From REEB95 sp963785735 (GTDB lineage Bacteria > Pseudomonadota > Alphaproteobacteria > ATCC43930 > CGMCC-115725): a stretch of 64,000 nt of DNA. The stretch covers positions 1,240,001 through 1,304,000 of the forward strand of contig CAWAWJ010000001.1 of assembly GCA_963785735.1 (NCBI GenBank), in the 5' to 3' direction. Position numbers and translations under genes: made by a program. Below are positions 36,808 to 45,875 of the stretch, piece by piece (position 1 is the first letter of the stretch; each line of letters opens with the position of its first letter). The notes beneath the pieces were generated by a model. That model made no database searches. It was not told the DNA's origin and saw nothing but the letters and a program-made list of their open reading frames with translations.

Positions 36808-37566
36808 CTAGGGCGCGATCATCCCGGATTCGATCAGAGACGAATCGAAATCGCGGACGATGTCGCGGTCGGGCCGGATCAGCCGTTTGTCGCGATGCTT
36901 GTAATCGAGCCGGCTCAACAGATCGCGGATGACGTTGAGGCGCGCCGGTTCCTTGTCGTCGGCGCGCACGATGGTCCAGGGCGCGGCTTCGGTATGGGTG
37001 CGCGCCAGCATCTGGTTGCGCGCCTTGCTGTAATCCTCCCAATGCTTCATCGCCTTGGCGTCGACCGGGCTGAGCTTCCATTGCTTCAAGGGGTCCTTGG
37101 CGCGCTCCTTGAGCCGCCGTTTCTGCTCGTGGCGGGAAATATCGAGATAGTATTTGAAGAGCTTCATGCCCGAGCGCACGAGCATGGCCTCGAATCCCGG
37201 CGTTACCTCGAGGAATTCGCGCGTCTGCGCCTTGCTGCAAAAACCCATCACGCGCTCGACCCCGGCGCGGTTGTACCAACTGCGGTTGAACAACACCATT
37301 TCGCACGCCTCCGGCAAGTGCCGCACAAAGCGCTCGAAATACCACTGGCTCTCTTCGCGGCTGGAGGGTGGGCCCAACGCCACCACGCGCGTCTCGCGCG
37401 GGCTCATATGTTCGGTGATGTGCTTGATGGCGCCGTCCTTGCCGGCGGCGTCTCGCCCCTCGAAGATCACCAGGATGCGGTCGCCATGCGCGATGATGTG
37501 GCGTTGCAGCTTGACCAGCTCGATCTGGAGCTTGAGCAGTTCCTGGCGATATTCCGTTTTCTTCAC
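36808..37566 (-). CDS. ppk2: polyphosphate kinase 2
   Basis: This 252-residue P-loop kinase makes nucleoside triphosphate from polyphosphate or the reverse. The Walker A motif GRDAAGKDG (37-45) with adjacent Asp, the lid RSWYNRAGVERVMGF, and DPLKQWKLSPVD with HWEDYSKARNQML are diagnostic for one-domain PPK2. Its ATG overlaps the stop of the upstream acetyltransferase gene, so the two are co-expressed, probably under the FNR-like box at 38170. Confidence 0.94.
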   Translation of the reverse strand: MKKTEYRQELLKLQIELVKLQRHIIAHGDRILVIFEGRDAAGKDGAIKHITEHMSPRETRVVALGPPSSREESQWYFERFVRHLPEACEMVLFNRSWYNRAGVERVMGFCSKAQTREFLEVTPGFEAMLVRSGMKLFKYYLDISRHEQKRRLKERAKDPLKQWKLSPVDAKAMKHWEDYSKARNQMLARTHTEAAPWTIVRADDKEPARLNVIRDLLSRLDYKHRDKRLIRPDRDIVRDFDSSLIESGMIAP

Positions 37567-38117
37567 GGCGCCGGTTTCCCCCGATTGGGTAAAGCGAGCG
37601 TCATGCGCAGCAAAGCCGGGTCATCGGGATCGTTCTCGGAGATGAAGCCCAGATGATGGCACAGATCGAGCATGATCGCGTTCTCGCGCAGCACCTGGCC
37701 GTAGAGCGCGCCGATGCCGGCCGATTTCGCCGCCTCGATCAGCCTCGTCATCAGCAGCTGGCCGAGGCCGCGATGGTGCCAATCGCTGCGCACCGCCAGC
37801 GCGAATTCGGCCTCCCGCATATTGGCATCGGCGGCATAGCGGGCGACGCCGAGCGCGGTATTGCCGTCTATCGGGGTGGCGATGAGGGCCATTTCCCGAT
37901 CATAATCGATCTTCGTGAAACGCGCGGCAAGTTCATGCGTCAGCCCCTTGGTCTGGGTGAAAAAACGCAAGCGGCGGTCATCCGGCGTCATGCGCGCGAC
38001 CATCTCGATGAGGCGATCCTCATCCTCGGGCCGGATCGGCCGGATGCGCAGCTGGGTGCCGGCGCCGATCGAGGCCGGACGGTCGAATTTCTTGGGATAG
38101 GGCCGGGTCATGACCAC
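37563..38117 (-). CDS. GNAT-family N-acetyltransferase
   Basis: This 184-residue protein has the acetyl-CoA binding motif VRSDWHHRGLGQLLMTRLIEAA and the upstream RIRPIRPEDEDRLIEMVARM with DDRRLRFF, like the C-terminal acetyltransferase part of Pat-type protein acetyltransferases. It may acetylate proteins in response to metabolic state. The GTG at 38117 has GGAAG at the right distance; an ATG lies at 38111. It is the first gene of the GNAT-ppk2 pair. Confidence 0.85.
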   Translation of the reverse strand: MVMTRPYPKKFDRPASIGAGTQLRIRPIRPEDEDRLIEMVARMTPDDRRLRFFTQTKGLTHELAARFTKIDYDREMALIATPIDGNTALGVARYAADANMREAEFALAVRSDWHHRGLGQLLMTRLIEAAKSAGIGALYGQVLRENAIMLDLCHHLGFISENDPDDPALLRMTLALPNRGKPAP

Positions 38118-38167
38118 GCGTCTTCCGCCGGAGAAGCTAAGCGCTTATTCTACCGGTTGTTTCGATA

Positions 38168-38185
38168 CATTGATCTGGCTCAATG
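38168..38185. promoter_or_regulatory. FNR/FixK-type box
   Basis: CATTGATCTGGCTCAATG contains TTGATCTGGCTCAA, which matches TTGAT-N4-ATCAA at all but one base, and its outer arms CATTGA/TCAATG are a perfect inverted repeat. It lies between divergent GNAT-ppk2 and usp genes, about 71 bases before the usp ATG and 59 before the GNAT start. CRP/FNR-family control under low oxygen is inferred. Confidence 0.65.
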
Positions 38186-38247
38186 GCAGGGTATCGGGAA
38201 ACGGGCATGCTTGAAAACCGGGGGCTCGGAGTGAGGTGGAGAAGCCG

Positions 38248-39108
38248 ATGACGATCAAAACCATTCTCGCCGCCGCCAGCGGCGGCTCCGCCAGCGACGG
38301 CGCCATCGAGGCCGCCTGCCGGCTTGCCCGCCGCTTCGAGGCGCATGTCGAGGGTCTCCATATCCGCGCCGACGCGGCGCAACTGATCATGGCCGCGGGC
38401 GACGGATTCGGCATGCCGATCGCGGGCGAATTCATCGACAAGTTCAACGAGGACGTGACCTCCGCCGCCAAGAAAACCAAGGCGGCGTTCGAGGCGGCGT
38501 TGAAACGTCACAGCATCCCGCTCGCGGCGAAGCCGCCCAAATCAGGCACCTCCGCCGCCTGGCGCGAGGAGACCGGCTATGCGCCCTCCGTGCTGACGCG
38601 CCGCGCGCGATTTTTCGATCTCGTGGTGTTGGGCCGTTCCGATCGCGTGGCCGACGAGCCGCACAGCGATGCGGTCGAGCGGACCCTGCTCGGTTCGGGC
38701 CGGCCGGTTTTCCTGGCGCCGGCCAAGCCGCCCGCGACCATCGGCGAAAACATCGCGCTCGGCTGGAACGGCTCGGCCGAGGCGGTGCGGGCGATGGCGG
38801 CCGCGCTGCCTCTGCTGACGACGGCGCGCGCCGTCACCGTCATCGGCATCGGCGACGCCAGCGGATCGGATGCGGCCGGGGCGGTGGAATATCTCGGCTG
38901 GCAAGGCGTGCCCGCGAAGCATTGCCAAGCCGCGACCGTGGCGGGGGCAGGGGCGGGGCAGCAGCTGCTCTCCGCCGCGCGTGAAGCGAATGCCGATCTC
39001 TTGGTGATGGGCGGTTACGGCCGCGGGCCCTGGCGCGAGATGTTCTTCGGCGGCGCCACGCGCGAACTGGTCGCCGCCAGCCTGTTGCCGCTGCTGCTGG
39101 TGCACTAG
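38248..39108 (+). CDS. tandem universal stress protein
   Basis: This 286-residue protein holds two Usp domains. The first (MTIKTILAAASGG to about residue 140) is weaker; the second carries GENIALGWNGSAEAVRAM and ends with the nucleotide-binding DLLVMGGYGRGPWREMFFGG, a typical G-2x-G-9x-G motif. GGAG lies 9 bases before the ATG at 38248; an in-frame GTG at 38236 is less likely. The FNR-like box upstream suggests induction at low oxygen, as is common for alphaproteobacterial Usp genes. Confidence 0.9.
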   Translation: MTIKTILAAASGGSASDGAIEAACRLARRFEAHVEGLHIRADAAQLIMAAGDGFGMPIAGEFIDKFNEDVTSAAKKTKAAFEAALKRHSIPLAAKPPKSGTSAAWREETGYAPSVLTRRARFFDLVVLGRSDRVADEPHSDAVERTLLGSGRPVFLAPAKPPATIGENIALGWNGSAEAVRAMAAALPLLTTARAVTVIGIGDASGSDAAGAVEYLGWQGVPAKHCQAATVAGAGAGQQLLSAAREANADLLVMGGYGRGPWREMFFGGATRELVAASLLPLLLVH

Positions 39109-39122
39109 AGCCGCGCGCTACC

Positions 39123-39857
39123 TCACACGAACCAGTCGGGCCGCGGAATGGCGCGATAGGCGTCGCGCAGCGCGATCGACCAGTTTTCGCGGATCATCTT
39201 GAAATAGGGGTCTTCCTCGCCGATGCGGCGCTTGACCTCGGCTTTCATGTCGTCGCGGCGATAGACCAGCAGATCGATCGGCATGCCCACGGTCAAATTG
39301 CTCCGCAGCGTCGAATCCATCGACACCAGCACCAGCTTCACCCCGTCGCGCGGGTCGGTGTCGTATTGCAGCGCGCGGTCGAGGATCGGCTTGCCGTATT
39401 TGGTCTCGCCGATTTGCAGGAAGGGCGTGTCGGGCGTCGCCTCGATGAAATTGCCGGCGGAATAAATCTGGAACAGCCGCATGCCGCGGCCCTTGATCTG
39501 TCCGCCGAGGATGACCGAGACCTCGAACTTGACATTCTGCGCCTCGAGCGTCGGACCGTCGACGTTGTAGACGCGCCGCACCGCGTCGCCCACCAATTGC
39601 GCCGCGCGGAACATGCTGGGCGCGGTGTAGAGAGTTTCCACCCGCTCGCCGGTGTTGATGCCTTCATGCAGCATGTTCACCACCGCTTGCGAGATGGCGA
39701 GGTTGCCCGAGGTCATCACCGCCATGAACCGCTCGCCGGGTATCTGGTAGATGTGCATCTTCGAGAAGATCGAGATGTTGTCGACCCCCGCATTGGTGCG
39801 GGTGTCGGACAGCAGCACCAGCCCGTCCTTGAGATAAAGCCCGACGCAATAGGTCAT
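39123..39857 (-). CDS. Anbu (proteasome-related peptidase)
   Basis: This 244-residue protein begins MTYCVGLYLKDGLVLLSDTRTNAG, where Thr2 would become the N-terminal nucleophile after Met removal, as in 20S proteasome beta subunits. GERFMAVMTSGNLAISQAVV and VKLVLVSMDSTLRSNLTVG are further Anbu signatures. The following genes (transglutaminase-like, alpha-E, ATP-grasp) are its known partners, so this is the complete Anbu cluster. The role in the cell is poorly known; a link to peptide or nitrogen metabolism has been proposed. Confidence 0.93.
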   Translation of the reverse strand: MTYCVGLYLKDGLVLLSDTRTNAGVDNISIFSKMHIYQIPGERFMAVMTSGNLAISQAVVNMLHEGINTGERVETLYTAPSMFRAAQLVGDAVRRVYNVDGPTLEAQNVKFEVSVILGGQIKGRGMRLFQIYSAGNFIEATPDTPFLQIGETKYGKPILDRALQYDTDPRDGVKLVLVSMDSTLRSNLTVGMPIDLLVYRRDDMKAEVKRRIGEEDPYFKMIRENWSIALRDAYRAIPRPDWFV

Positions 39858-39892
39858 CGATCCCCCCGTAATTCTCTTTCTTATAACCTATT

Positions 39893-40729
39893 TTATTGCT
39901 GCTCGCCGCCATTGCCACCGTTTCCGCCGGGCGGGGTCACGCGCACTTTTACCGAGAGATCCTCGTCCGCCTCGCCGCGCCATACGCCGCGGATCGGCGC
40001 CGCCGACCAATAATCGAGCCCGGTGGCGGTGCGGATATAAGCCTCGGTCGGGCGGGTGCGATTCGAGGGATCGAAGCCGATCCAGCCGAGATCGCCGGCA
40101 TAGGCCTCGGCCCAGGCGTGGCTCGCCTCGTATTCCTCGTCGCTCTTGCCGGTCCAGAGATATCCGCCCACATAGCGCGCCGGAATGCCGAGCGAACGCG
40201 CGGCCGCGATGAACAGATGCGCATGATCCTGGCACACGCCGGCGGCGGCGGCGAGCGCCTCGGCCGCGGTCGTCATGGTGTCGGTGACGCCGGTGCGGTA
40301 ATCGACCCGCATGCGCACCCCTTCCATCAGCGCGTCGAGCCGGTCGAGCAGCTTCAATCCCTTGGCGCTCTCGGCAGCGAGCTGCTCGATCGCCTGGTTC
40401 GCGGATGTCAGCGGCGTCCAGCGCAGGAAGAACAGCGGCGGCAGGGTCTCGTGCACGCCCTTGATCGCGCCGCCGGTTTCATGGGTCTCGACCTCGCCCT
40501 CGACCGTGATGACGGCGTGATCGTGAATCCGGTTCACGGTATGGCAATGGGCGAGATTGCCGAAGCCGTCGGTGAAGGCGGGCAGTTCGTGGCGGCCCTC
40601 GCCACGCACCCGCCAGGAAGTGACCGACAGCCCGTCATGCGGCCGCGGCGTCAGGCGCAGCGTCTGGATCGCATAGGTGATCGGCTGCGAATAGCGATAG
40701 GTCGTCTGGTGGCGCACCTGAAGTTTCAT
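39893..40729 (-). CDS. transglutaminase-like cysteine protease (Anbu cluster)
   Basis: This 278-residue protein has an N-terminal beta domain starting MKLQVRHQTTYRYSQPITYA and a transglutaminase core with Cys in AAGVCQDHAHLFIAAARSLG, His in ASHAWAEAY and Asp in GWIGFDPSN. It ends in a Gly/Asn-rich tail (PPGGNGGNGGEQQ). It lies 5 bases after the alpha-E gene. It may cut or form amide bonds in a peptide made by the ATP-grasp partner; this is inferred. Confidence 0.92.
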   Translation of the reverse strand: MKLQVRHQTTYRYSQPITYAIQTLRLTPRPHDGLSVTSWRVRGEGRHELPAFTDGFGNLAHCHTVNRIHDHAVITVEGEVETHETGGAIKGVHETLPPLFFLRWTPLTSANQAIEQLAAESAKGLKLLDRLDALMEGVRMRVDYRTGVTDTMTTAAEALAAAAGVCQDHAHLFIAAARSLGIPARYVGGYLWTGKSDEEYEASHAWAEAYAGDLGWIGFDPSNRTRPTEAYIRTATGLDYWSAAPIRGVWRGEADEDLSVKVRVTPPGGNGGNGGEQQ

Positions 40730-40734
40730 GGGCT

Positions 40735-41676
40735 CTAGATGAGGTACAGCTTGGTGATCTCTTCGCCGAGCAGGATCGAGCGATCGATGAACTCGGTCAA
40801 GAACTCATGCAGGCCGCTCTGGAAGATCTTCTGAATCTGGCCGTAACGCAGCCGCGCGTGGTTCTCGCCCGCCAGGCGGTGGCATTCGCCGCGCTTGCCA
40901 TAGGCGTCGCCGATCGCATCGAGCTGGCGAATGATCTGGTCGTAGCAACTGAAGAGCGAGCGCGGCATTTCCGGCCTGAGGATCATCAGCTCGGCGATCA
41001 GCCAAGGCTGGAGGCGCTCCTGATAGACCCAATGATAGCTCCGGAGCGCCGAGACCGATTGCAGGATCGACTGCCATTGGTAATAGTCGAGCGCGCCGCC
41101 CACGCCCTCGTCCTGCGGCAGCAGCACGTAGTATTTGACGTCGAGGATGCGCGCGGTGTTGTCGCTGCGCTCGATGAACGTGCCGAGGCGGGTGAAATAG
41201 AACGCGTCGTTCCGGAGCATGGTGCTGTTATAGGCGCCGTCGAACAGCTGCGAGCGTTCCTTCACCCATTCAAGAAACGTCGACACCTGGTCGCTGGCCG
41301 CGGTCTCGGAGGCGAAATCGCGCGCCTTGAGCCAGGTCTCGTTGAGCGCGTTCCACATGTCGACGGTGAGCGCGGTCCTGACCGCGCGCCCGTTGCGCCG
41401 CGCGGTTTCGAGACACGACAAGACGCTCGAAGGATTGTCCGGGTCGCGCACCAGGAAATCGATCACCGCCGAGGACGAAGCCTCAGAATATTTCTCGAAG
41501 AAGTCCTGGTCGCAGCCGGTGGCGATCAGGGTCGAGAGCCATTCGTCGCCCAGGCTGCCGAGCGATTGCGCGATGCTGGCCATGCGATGGCCGACCAGCA
41601 CGATGCGGGCCACGTTCTCGGCGCGCTCGACATAGCGGGCGAGCCAGAACAGGCTATCGGCGGTGCGGCTGAGCAT
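40735..41676 (-). CDS. alpha-E domain protein (Anbu cluster)
   Basis: This 313-residue helical protein starts MLSRTADSLFWLARYVERAE and contains FYFTRLGTFIERSDNTARIL and HWVYQERLQPWLIAELMIL, all hallmarks of the alpha-E family (DUF403). Its function is unknown but it always accompanies the circularly permuted ATP-grasp protein. The start overlaps the ATP-grasp gene by 23 bases. Confidence 0.93.
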   Translation of the reverse strand: MLSRTADSLFWLARYVERAENVARIVLVGHRMASIAQSLGSLGDEWLSTLIATGCDQDFFEKYSEASSSAVIDFLVRDPDNPSSVLSCLETARRNGRAVRTALTVDMWNALNETWLKARDFASETAASDQVSTFLEWVKERSQLFDGAYNSTMLRNDAFYFTRLGTFIERSDNTARILDVKYYVLLPQDEGVGGALDYYQWQSILQSVSALRSYHWVYQERLQPWLIAELMILRPEMPRSLFSCYDQIIRQLDAIGDAYGKRGECHRLAGENHARLRYGQIQKIFQSGLHEFLTEFIDRSILLGEEITKLYLI

Positions 41677-43135
41677 CGTTGACGCCCTCGGGCAGGCTTT
41701 CCAGAACCCAGGTGTCCTTGGTGCCGCCGCCCTGGCTCGAATTCACCACCAGCGAGCCGCTCCGGAGCGCCACCCGCGTGAGGCCGCCCGGCACGATGCG
41801 GATCTCCTTGCCGCACAGCACGAAGGGCCGCAAATCGACGTGGCGCGGCGCGATGCCGTTCTCGACGAAGGTGGGACATGTGGACAACGCCAGCGTCGGC
41901 TGGGCAATGTAGTTGTTGGGATTGGCCTTGAGCTTCAGGCGGAAGCTTTCCTGCTCCGCCTTGGTGGCGTGCGGCCCCACCAACATGCCGTAGCCGCCGG
42001 CGCCGCGCGCCTCCTTCACCACCAGCTCGCCGAGATGATCGAGCACATAGCTCAAATCCTTGGCGTCGGTGCAGGAATATGTCGGCACGTTGGACAGAAT
42101 CGGTTCCTCGCCCAGATAAAACCGGATCATCGCCGGCACATGGGGATAAACCGCCTTGTCGTCGGCGATGCCGGCGCCAACCGCGTTGGCCAGCGTCACG
42201 TTGCCGACACGGTAGGCGTTGAACAGGCCAGGCGTGCCGACCAGAGAGTCGGGCAGGAAGGTCAATGGATCGCAAAAGATGTCGTCGATGCGGCGATAGA
42301 TCACATCAACGCGCTTCGGACCCTCGGTGGTGCGCATGTAGACGACATTGTCCTCGACCACCAGATCCGCGCCCTCGACCAGCTCGATGCCCATCTCGTC
42401 GGCGAGGAAGGAATGCTCGTAATAGGCGCTGTTGTTGGCGCCCGGCGTCAGCAGCGCGATCACCGGCTCGTCCGGGCAATTGGGCGGCGCCACCGAGCGC
42501 AGCGTGTCGAGCAACTCCTCGGGATAGTGCGACACCGGCGCGATGCGGTGATGCGCGCAAAGATCGGGGAAGAGCCGCATCATGGCCTCGCGATTCTCCA
42601 GCATGTAGGAGACGCCCGAGGGCGTGCGGCAATTATCCTCGAGCACGTAGAATTCCTTCGGCCCCACCCGCACCATGTCGATGCCCGACACATGGGTATA
42701 GACGCGCCGCGGCGTATCGAGGCCCTGCATCTCGGCGCGGAAGCCGTCGTTGAGCAGCACCAGCTCGGACGGCACCTTGCCGGCGCGGATGATCTCGCGC
42801 TCGTGATAGACGTCGTCGATGAAGGCGTTGAGCGCCTTCACCCGCTGCGTCAGGCCGAGCGACAGCAATTTCCATTCGTCGGGGTCGATGATGCGCGGAA
42901 TGATGTCGAACGGGATCAGCCGCTCGGGATCGCCGCCGTCGTTATAGACCGCGAAGGTGATGCCGGTGCGGCGGAACAGGAATTCAGCCTCGCGCCGCTT
43001 CAGCATCAGGAAATCGCGCGGCATCTCGTCGAGCCAGGTTCTGACCTGGCGGTATTGCGGCAGGCATTCGCCGGGCAGGCCGGTCTCGTCGAAGGCCTGG
43101 GCGTAGGTTTTCGGCAATGTCGCGGCGTCTTCCAC
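41654..43135 (-). CDS. circularly permuted ATP-grasp protein (Anbu cluster)
   Basis: This 493-residue protein carries the permuted ATP-grasp fold: FYVLEDNCRTPSGVSYMLEN, RRVYTHVSGIDMVRVGPKE, NAVGAGIADDKAVYPHVPAM and VVKEARGAGGYGMLVGP are present. ATP-grasp enzymes link carboxylates to amines with ATP, so a peptide ligase is likely. It is the first gene of the four-gene Anbu cluster, preceded by a 348-base gap. Confidence 0.92.
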   Translation of the reverse strand: MEDAATLPKTYAQAFDETGLPGECLPQYRQVRTWLDEMPRDFLMLKRREAEFLFRRTGITFAVYNDGGDPERLIPFDIIPRIIDPDEWKLLSLGLTQRVKALNAFIDDVYHEREIIRAGKVPSELVLLNDGFRAEMQGLDTPRRVYTHVSGIDMVRVGPKEFYVLEDNCRTPSGVSYMLENREAMMRLFPDLCAHHRIAPVSHYPEELLDTLRSVAPPNCPDEPVIALLTPGANNSAYYEHSFLADEMGIELVEGADLVVEDNVVYMRTTEGPKRVDVIYRRIDDIFCDPLTFLPDSLVGTPGLFNAYRVGNVTLANAVGAGIADDKAVYPHVPAMIRFYLGEEPILSNVPTYSCTDAKDLSYVLDHLGELVVKEARGAGGYGMLVGPHATKAEQESFRLKLKANPNNYIAQPTLALSTCPTFVENGIAPRHVDLRPFVLCGKEIRIVPGGLTRVALRSGSLVVNSSQGGGTKDTWVLESLPEGVNDAQPHRR

Positions 43136-43483
43136 GCGTGGTTCCGTTTCCCGGGTCGGGCGGTCTTGGTTTCAAGTAAAGTGTGCAAGCCCCGAGCCAA
43201 GTCGCGGCCAAGCGCTATAGAATTGATTTTCCTCGCTTATTGGGTAGGCAGCCGGGCCGGGCCGGGCTTGGGGATAAAGCCTTCTGGATTCCATCCAGTA
43301 GAGATGCCTAAAATATGGGCAGAATTATGGCCGCGGCCTGATAACCGGCTGCTTCGAATGGAAGAGGGAAGCGATGGGCAGGAATGGCTTTCGATTCGAA
43401 CCCGGTCCCGCGCTCATCTCTGTTGACGCTCGGGACGATCAGCGCCATCCATTAAGGGAATTTAATCCGAGGCGGAAAAGCTC
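43136..43483. other. 348-bp intergenic region between the Anbu cluster and cfa
   Basis: No gene was found. It should contain the divergent promoters of the ATP-grasp and cfa genes. Visible elements are a GCCGG-type simple repeat near 43249-43266, an inverted repeat CTGGAT-TCC-ATCCAG (43284-43298) and an AT-rich GGAATTTAATCC stretch near the cfa ribosome-binding site. Confidence 0.6.
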
Positions 43484-44752
43484 ATGACGCTGCATGACAA
43501 TCGCGAGGGCTTTCCGGCCGGCGCATCGGCTCAAAGCACGCATCGACCGCGCCTCCGCCGCGGGCTCTGGGCGGCTCTGCTGGCCGGCATCGGCGGGCGG
43601 CTGCAAACCGGAAAGCTGACGATCGAGACGCCGTCGGGCGAGCATCTGGTTTTCGGCGGCAAGGCGGCGGGGCCGTCGGCGTCGCTGCAAATCCACCGCT
43701 GGCGCAGCCTGCGCCGTCTCATCCTGGGCGGCGATCTCGGCTTCGCCGAATCCTATATAGACGGCGACTGGTCGAGCCCCGATCTCGCCGCGCTGATCGA
43801 ATTCGCGGTGCGCAATGAAGCCGCGCTCGGCTCAGCGATCATGGGAACGGCGCCGTTGCGGCTTTTGAACCGGCTGCGGCATCTCGCCCGCGCCAATACC
43901 AGGCGCGGCAGCCGGCGCAACATCGCGCAGCATTACGATCTCGGCAACGCGTTCTACCAGCGCTGGCTCGATCCCAGCATGACCTATTCCTCGGCTTATT
44001 ACGCGGGCGATGCGGGTGCGCGGACGCTGGAAGAGGCGCAGGCGGCCAAGATCGACCGCGCCATCGGGCAACTCGGCCTCGCCGGCGGCGAGCGTGTGCT
44101 CGAGATCGGCTGCGGTTGGGGCGCCTTGGCCGAGACTTTGACCAGCCGTTACGACAGCCACGTCACCGGATTGACCTTGTCCAAGGAGCAGCGCGCCTAT
44201 GCCGAGGCGCGGCTTGCCAAGGCCGGCCTCTCCAACCGTGCCGAGATTTGCCTGCGCGATTATCGCGACGAGAAGGGGCTGTTCGACCGCATCATCTCGA
44301 TCGAGATGTTCGAGGCTGTGGGCGAGGCGAATTGGCCGAAATTCTTCGAAGTGGTGCGCGAGCGCCTCGGGCGCGGCGGCACCGCGGTGCTGCAAATCAT
44401 CACCATCGCCGATGAGCGTTTCGAAACCTATCGCCGCGCCGCCGATTTCATCCAGCGTTACATCTTCCCCGGCGGCATGCTGCCCTCGCCGTCGGTGTTG
44501 CGCGAGCAGATTGCGCGGGCCGGGCTCTCGCTTGCGTCGCTGGAGAATTTCGGCACCAGCTACGCCAAGACCCTGGCGGAATGGAACCGGCGCTTCCAGC
44601 GTGCCTGGGCGGATATCGCGGCGCTGGGCTTCGATGCGCGCTTCAAGCGCATGTGGGAATATTACCTGGCCTATTGCGAGGCCGGGTTCCGCGCCGGCAC
44701 CATCGATGTCGGCCTTTACCGCATCGAAAAGCCGCTCTCCAACCGGAACTAG
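43484..44752 (+). CDS. cfa: cyclopropane-fatty-acyl-phospholipid synthase
   Basis: This 422-residue SAM-dependent methyltransferase adds a methylene bridge to double bonds of membrane phospholipids. RNIAQHYDLGNAFYQRWLD then PSMTYSSAYY marks the lipid pocket, VLEIGCGWGALAE is the SAM motif, and RIISIEMFEAVGEANWPKFF and RYIFPGGMLPS are typical. About 100 N-terminal residues form the helical domain found in longer enzymes. It ends 2 bases before the convergent STAS gene. Confidence 0.94.
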   Translation: MTLHDNREGFPAGASAQSTHRPRLRRGLWAALLAGIGGRLQTGKLTIETPSGEHLVFGGKAAGPSASLQIHRWRSLRRLILGGDLGFAESYIDGDWSSPDLAALIEFAVRNEAALGSAIMGTAPLRLLNRLRHLARANTRRGSRRNIAQHYDLGNAFYQRWLDPSMTYSSAYYAGDAGARTLEEAQAAKIDRAIGQLGLAGGERVLEIGCGWGALAETLTSRYDSHVTGLTLSKEQRAYAEARLAKAGLSNRAEICLRDYRDEKGLFDRIISIEMFEAVGEANWPKFFEVVRERLGRGGTAVLQIITIADERFETYRRAADFIQRYIFPGGMLPSPSVLREQIARAGLSLASLENFGTSYAKTLAEWNRRFQRAWADIAALGFDARFKRMWEYYLAYCEAGFRAGTIDVGLYRIEKPLSNRN

Positions 44753-44754
44753 GA

Positions 44755-45078
44755 TCAGGGCGCCTTGAGCCGCGCCATGGCGCTGTCGGGCGAGGCGTGG
44801 ATGTCGATGATCGCGTCGAAGCCGCTGATCTTGAACACCTCGGCTATCTGCGCGTTGAGCGAGCACAAGGCCAGCCGCCCGTTCGACGCCTTGAGCCGCT
44901 TGGCCGCGAGCAGGACGACGCGCAGGCCCGCGCTGCTGATATAGAGCAATTCCGAAAAGTCGAGCAGCAACCGCGACGAGCCGCCGTCGATGATCGCCAC
45001 CAATTCGGACTCCAAGGCCGGTCCGGTGGTGCTGTCCAGCCGGCCCTTCGGTTTGACGACGTGGGGCGCCGTGCTCAT
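44755..45078 (-). CDS. STAS-domain anti-sigma factor antagonist
   Basis: This 107-residue single STAS domain has VVKPKGRLDSTTGPALE and LLLDFSELLYISSAGLRVVL; Ser48/Ser49 in SSAG is the position phosphorylated in SpoIIAA/RsbV. It probably binds the RsbW-like kinase encoded at 48252 and releases its target when dephosphorylated. Its start overlaps the stop of the second STAS gene. Confidence 0.9.
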   Translation of the reverse strand: MSTAPHVVKPKGRLDSTTGPALESELVAIIDGGSSRLLLDFSELLYISSAGLRVVLLAAKRLKASNGRLALCSLNAQIAEVFKISGFDAIIDIHASPDSAMARLKAP

Positions 45079-45419
45079 GCGCCGACCCCGGCGAGCGCCG
45101 CGTCGCGCCGGTCATAGATCGGGATCAGCGCGTCGATCCGCGCGGTCTTGAGCACCGCCGCGACCTCGGCCACCGGCGCGAGCAGCGCCATCTTGCCGCC
45201 CTTGCTCGCCACCGTCTTGGCGCCGATCAGCAGCATGCGCATGCCCATCGAGGCGAGGAATGTCACCTGCGACAAATCGACGATCACGGCGCGCCGGGCG
45301 CCGGCGATGGCGTTGAACCGCAACTCGATCTGCCCGGCGGCCGCCACGTCGAGGCGCCCGTTCAGGTTGATCTTGGTGACACCCTTGTCGAGTTCCTCGG
45401 TCGTCATTTCCATTGTCAT
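45075..45419 (-). CDS. second STAS-domain protein
   Basis: This 114-residue STAS protein has LNGRLDVAAAGQIELRFNAI and VIVDLSQVTFLASMGMRMLL, with Ser57 in ASMG at the phosphorylation site. Two adjacent STAS genes suggest two inputs, or a regulator plus a scaffold. It is 50 bases downstream of the response-regulator gene. Confidence 0.9.
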   Translation of the reverse strand: MTMEMTTEELDKGVTKINLNGRLDVAAAGQIELRFNAIAGARRAVIVDLSQVTFLASMGMRMLLIGAKTVASKGGKMALLAPVAEVAAVLKTARIDALIPIYDRRDAALAGVGA

Positions 45420-45469
45420 CGCCTCGCCTAGGTTGTGTCAGTTTTGTTTCAACCGACGCCGCCAGCGGC

Positions 45470-45847
45470 TCAAATTTTACCGATCCGCCGCAACTGGGTT
45501 TCGATTTTGCCTAGAAGGCGGGGAAAATCAACCGGCTTGGTGTCGTAATCGTCGCAGCCGGCGGCCAGCGCCTTGTCGCGGTCGCCGGTCATGGCGTCGG
45601 CGGTCAGCGCGATCACCGGAATCGTCTTGGTCGCGGCATTCGCCTTGATCCGGCGGGTCGCTTCCCAGCCGTCCACCACCGGAAGATTCATGTCCATGAG
45701 GATCAAATCGGGCGCCCCGCTGCCCGCGAGATCGATGCCTTGCTGGCCATCCACCGCCATAAGAACCTGGAACCCCTTGCGCTCCAGCCTCCGTGACAGC
45801 ATGTCGCGATTCATCTCGTTGTCCTCGACCAGCAATATCTTCGGCAT
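45470..45847 (-). CDS. single-domain response regulator (CheY/DivK-like)
   Basis: This 125-residue receiver has the acidic pocket VEDN, phospho-accepting Asp52 in LILMDMNLP, Thr in IALTAD and Lys in TKPVD. DivK-like MDMNLPVVDGWEATRRIKA is notable. It has no output domain, so it passes phosphate or binds a partner; the hybrid kinase 28 bases upstream is the likely donor. Confidence 0.93.
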   Translation of the reverse strand: MPKILLVEDNEMNRDMLSRRLERKGFQVLMAVDGQQGIDLAGSGAPDLILMDMNLPVVDGWEATRRIKANAATKTIPVIALTADAMTGDRDKALAAGCDDYDTKPVDFPRLLGKIETQLRRIGKI

Positions 45848-45875
45848 CGCCCGTCCGCTTCCCGTTTTCGCCGCT

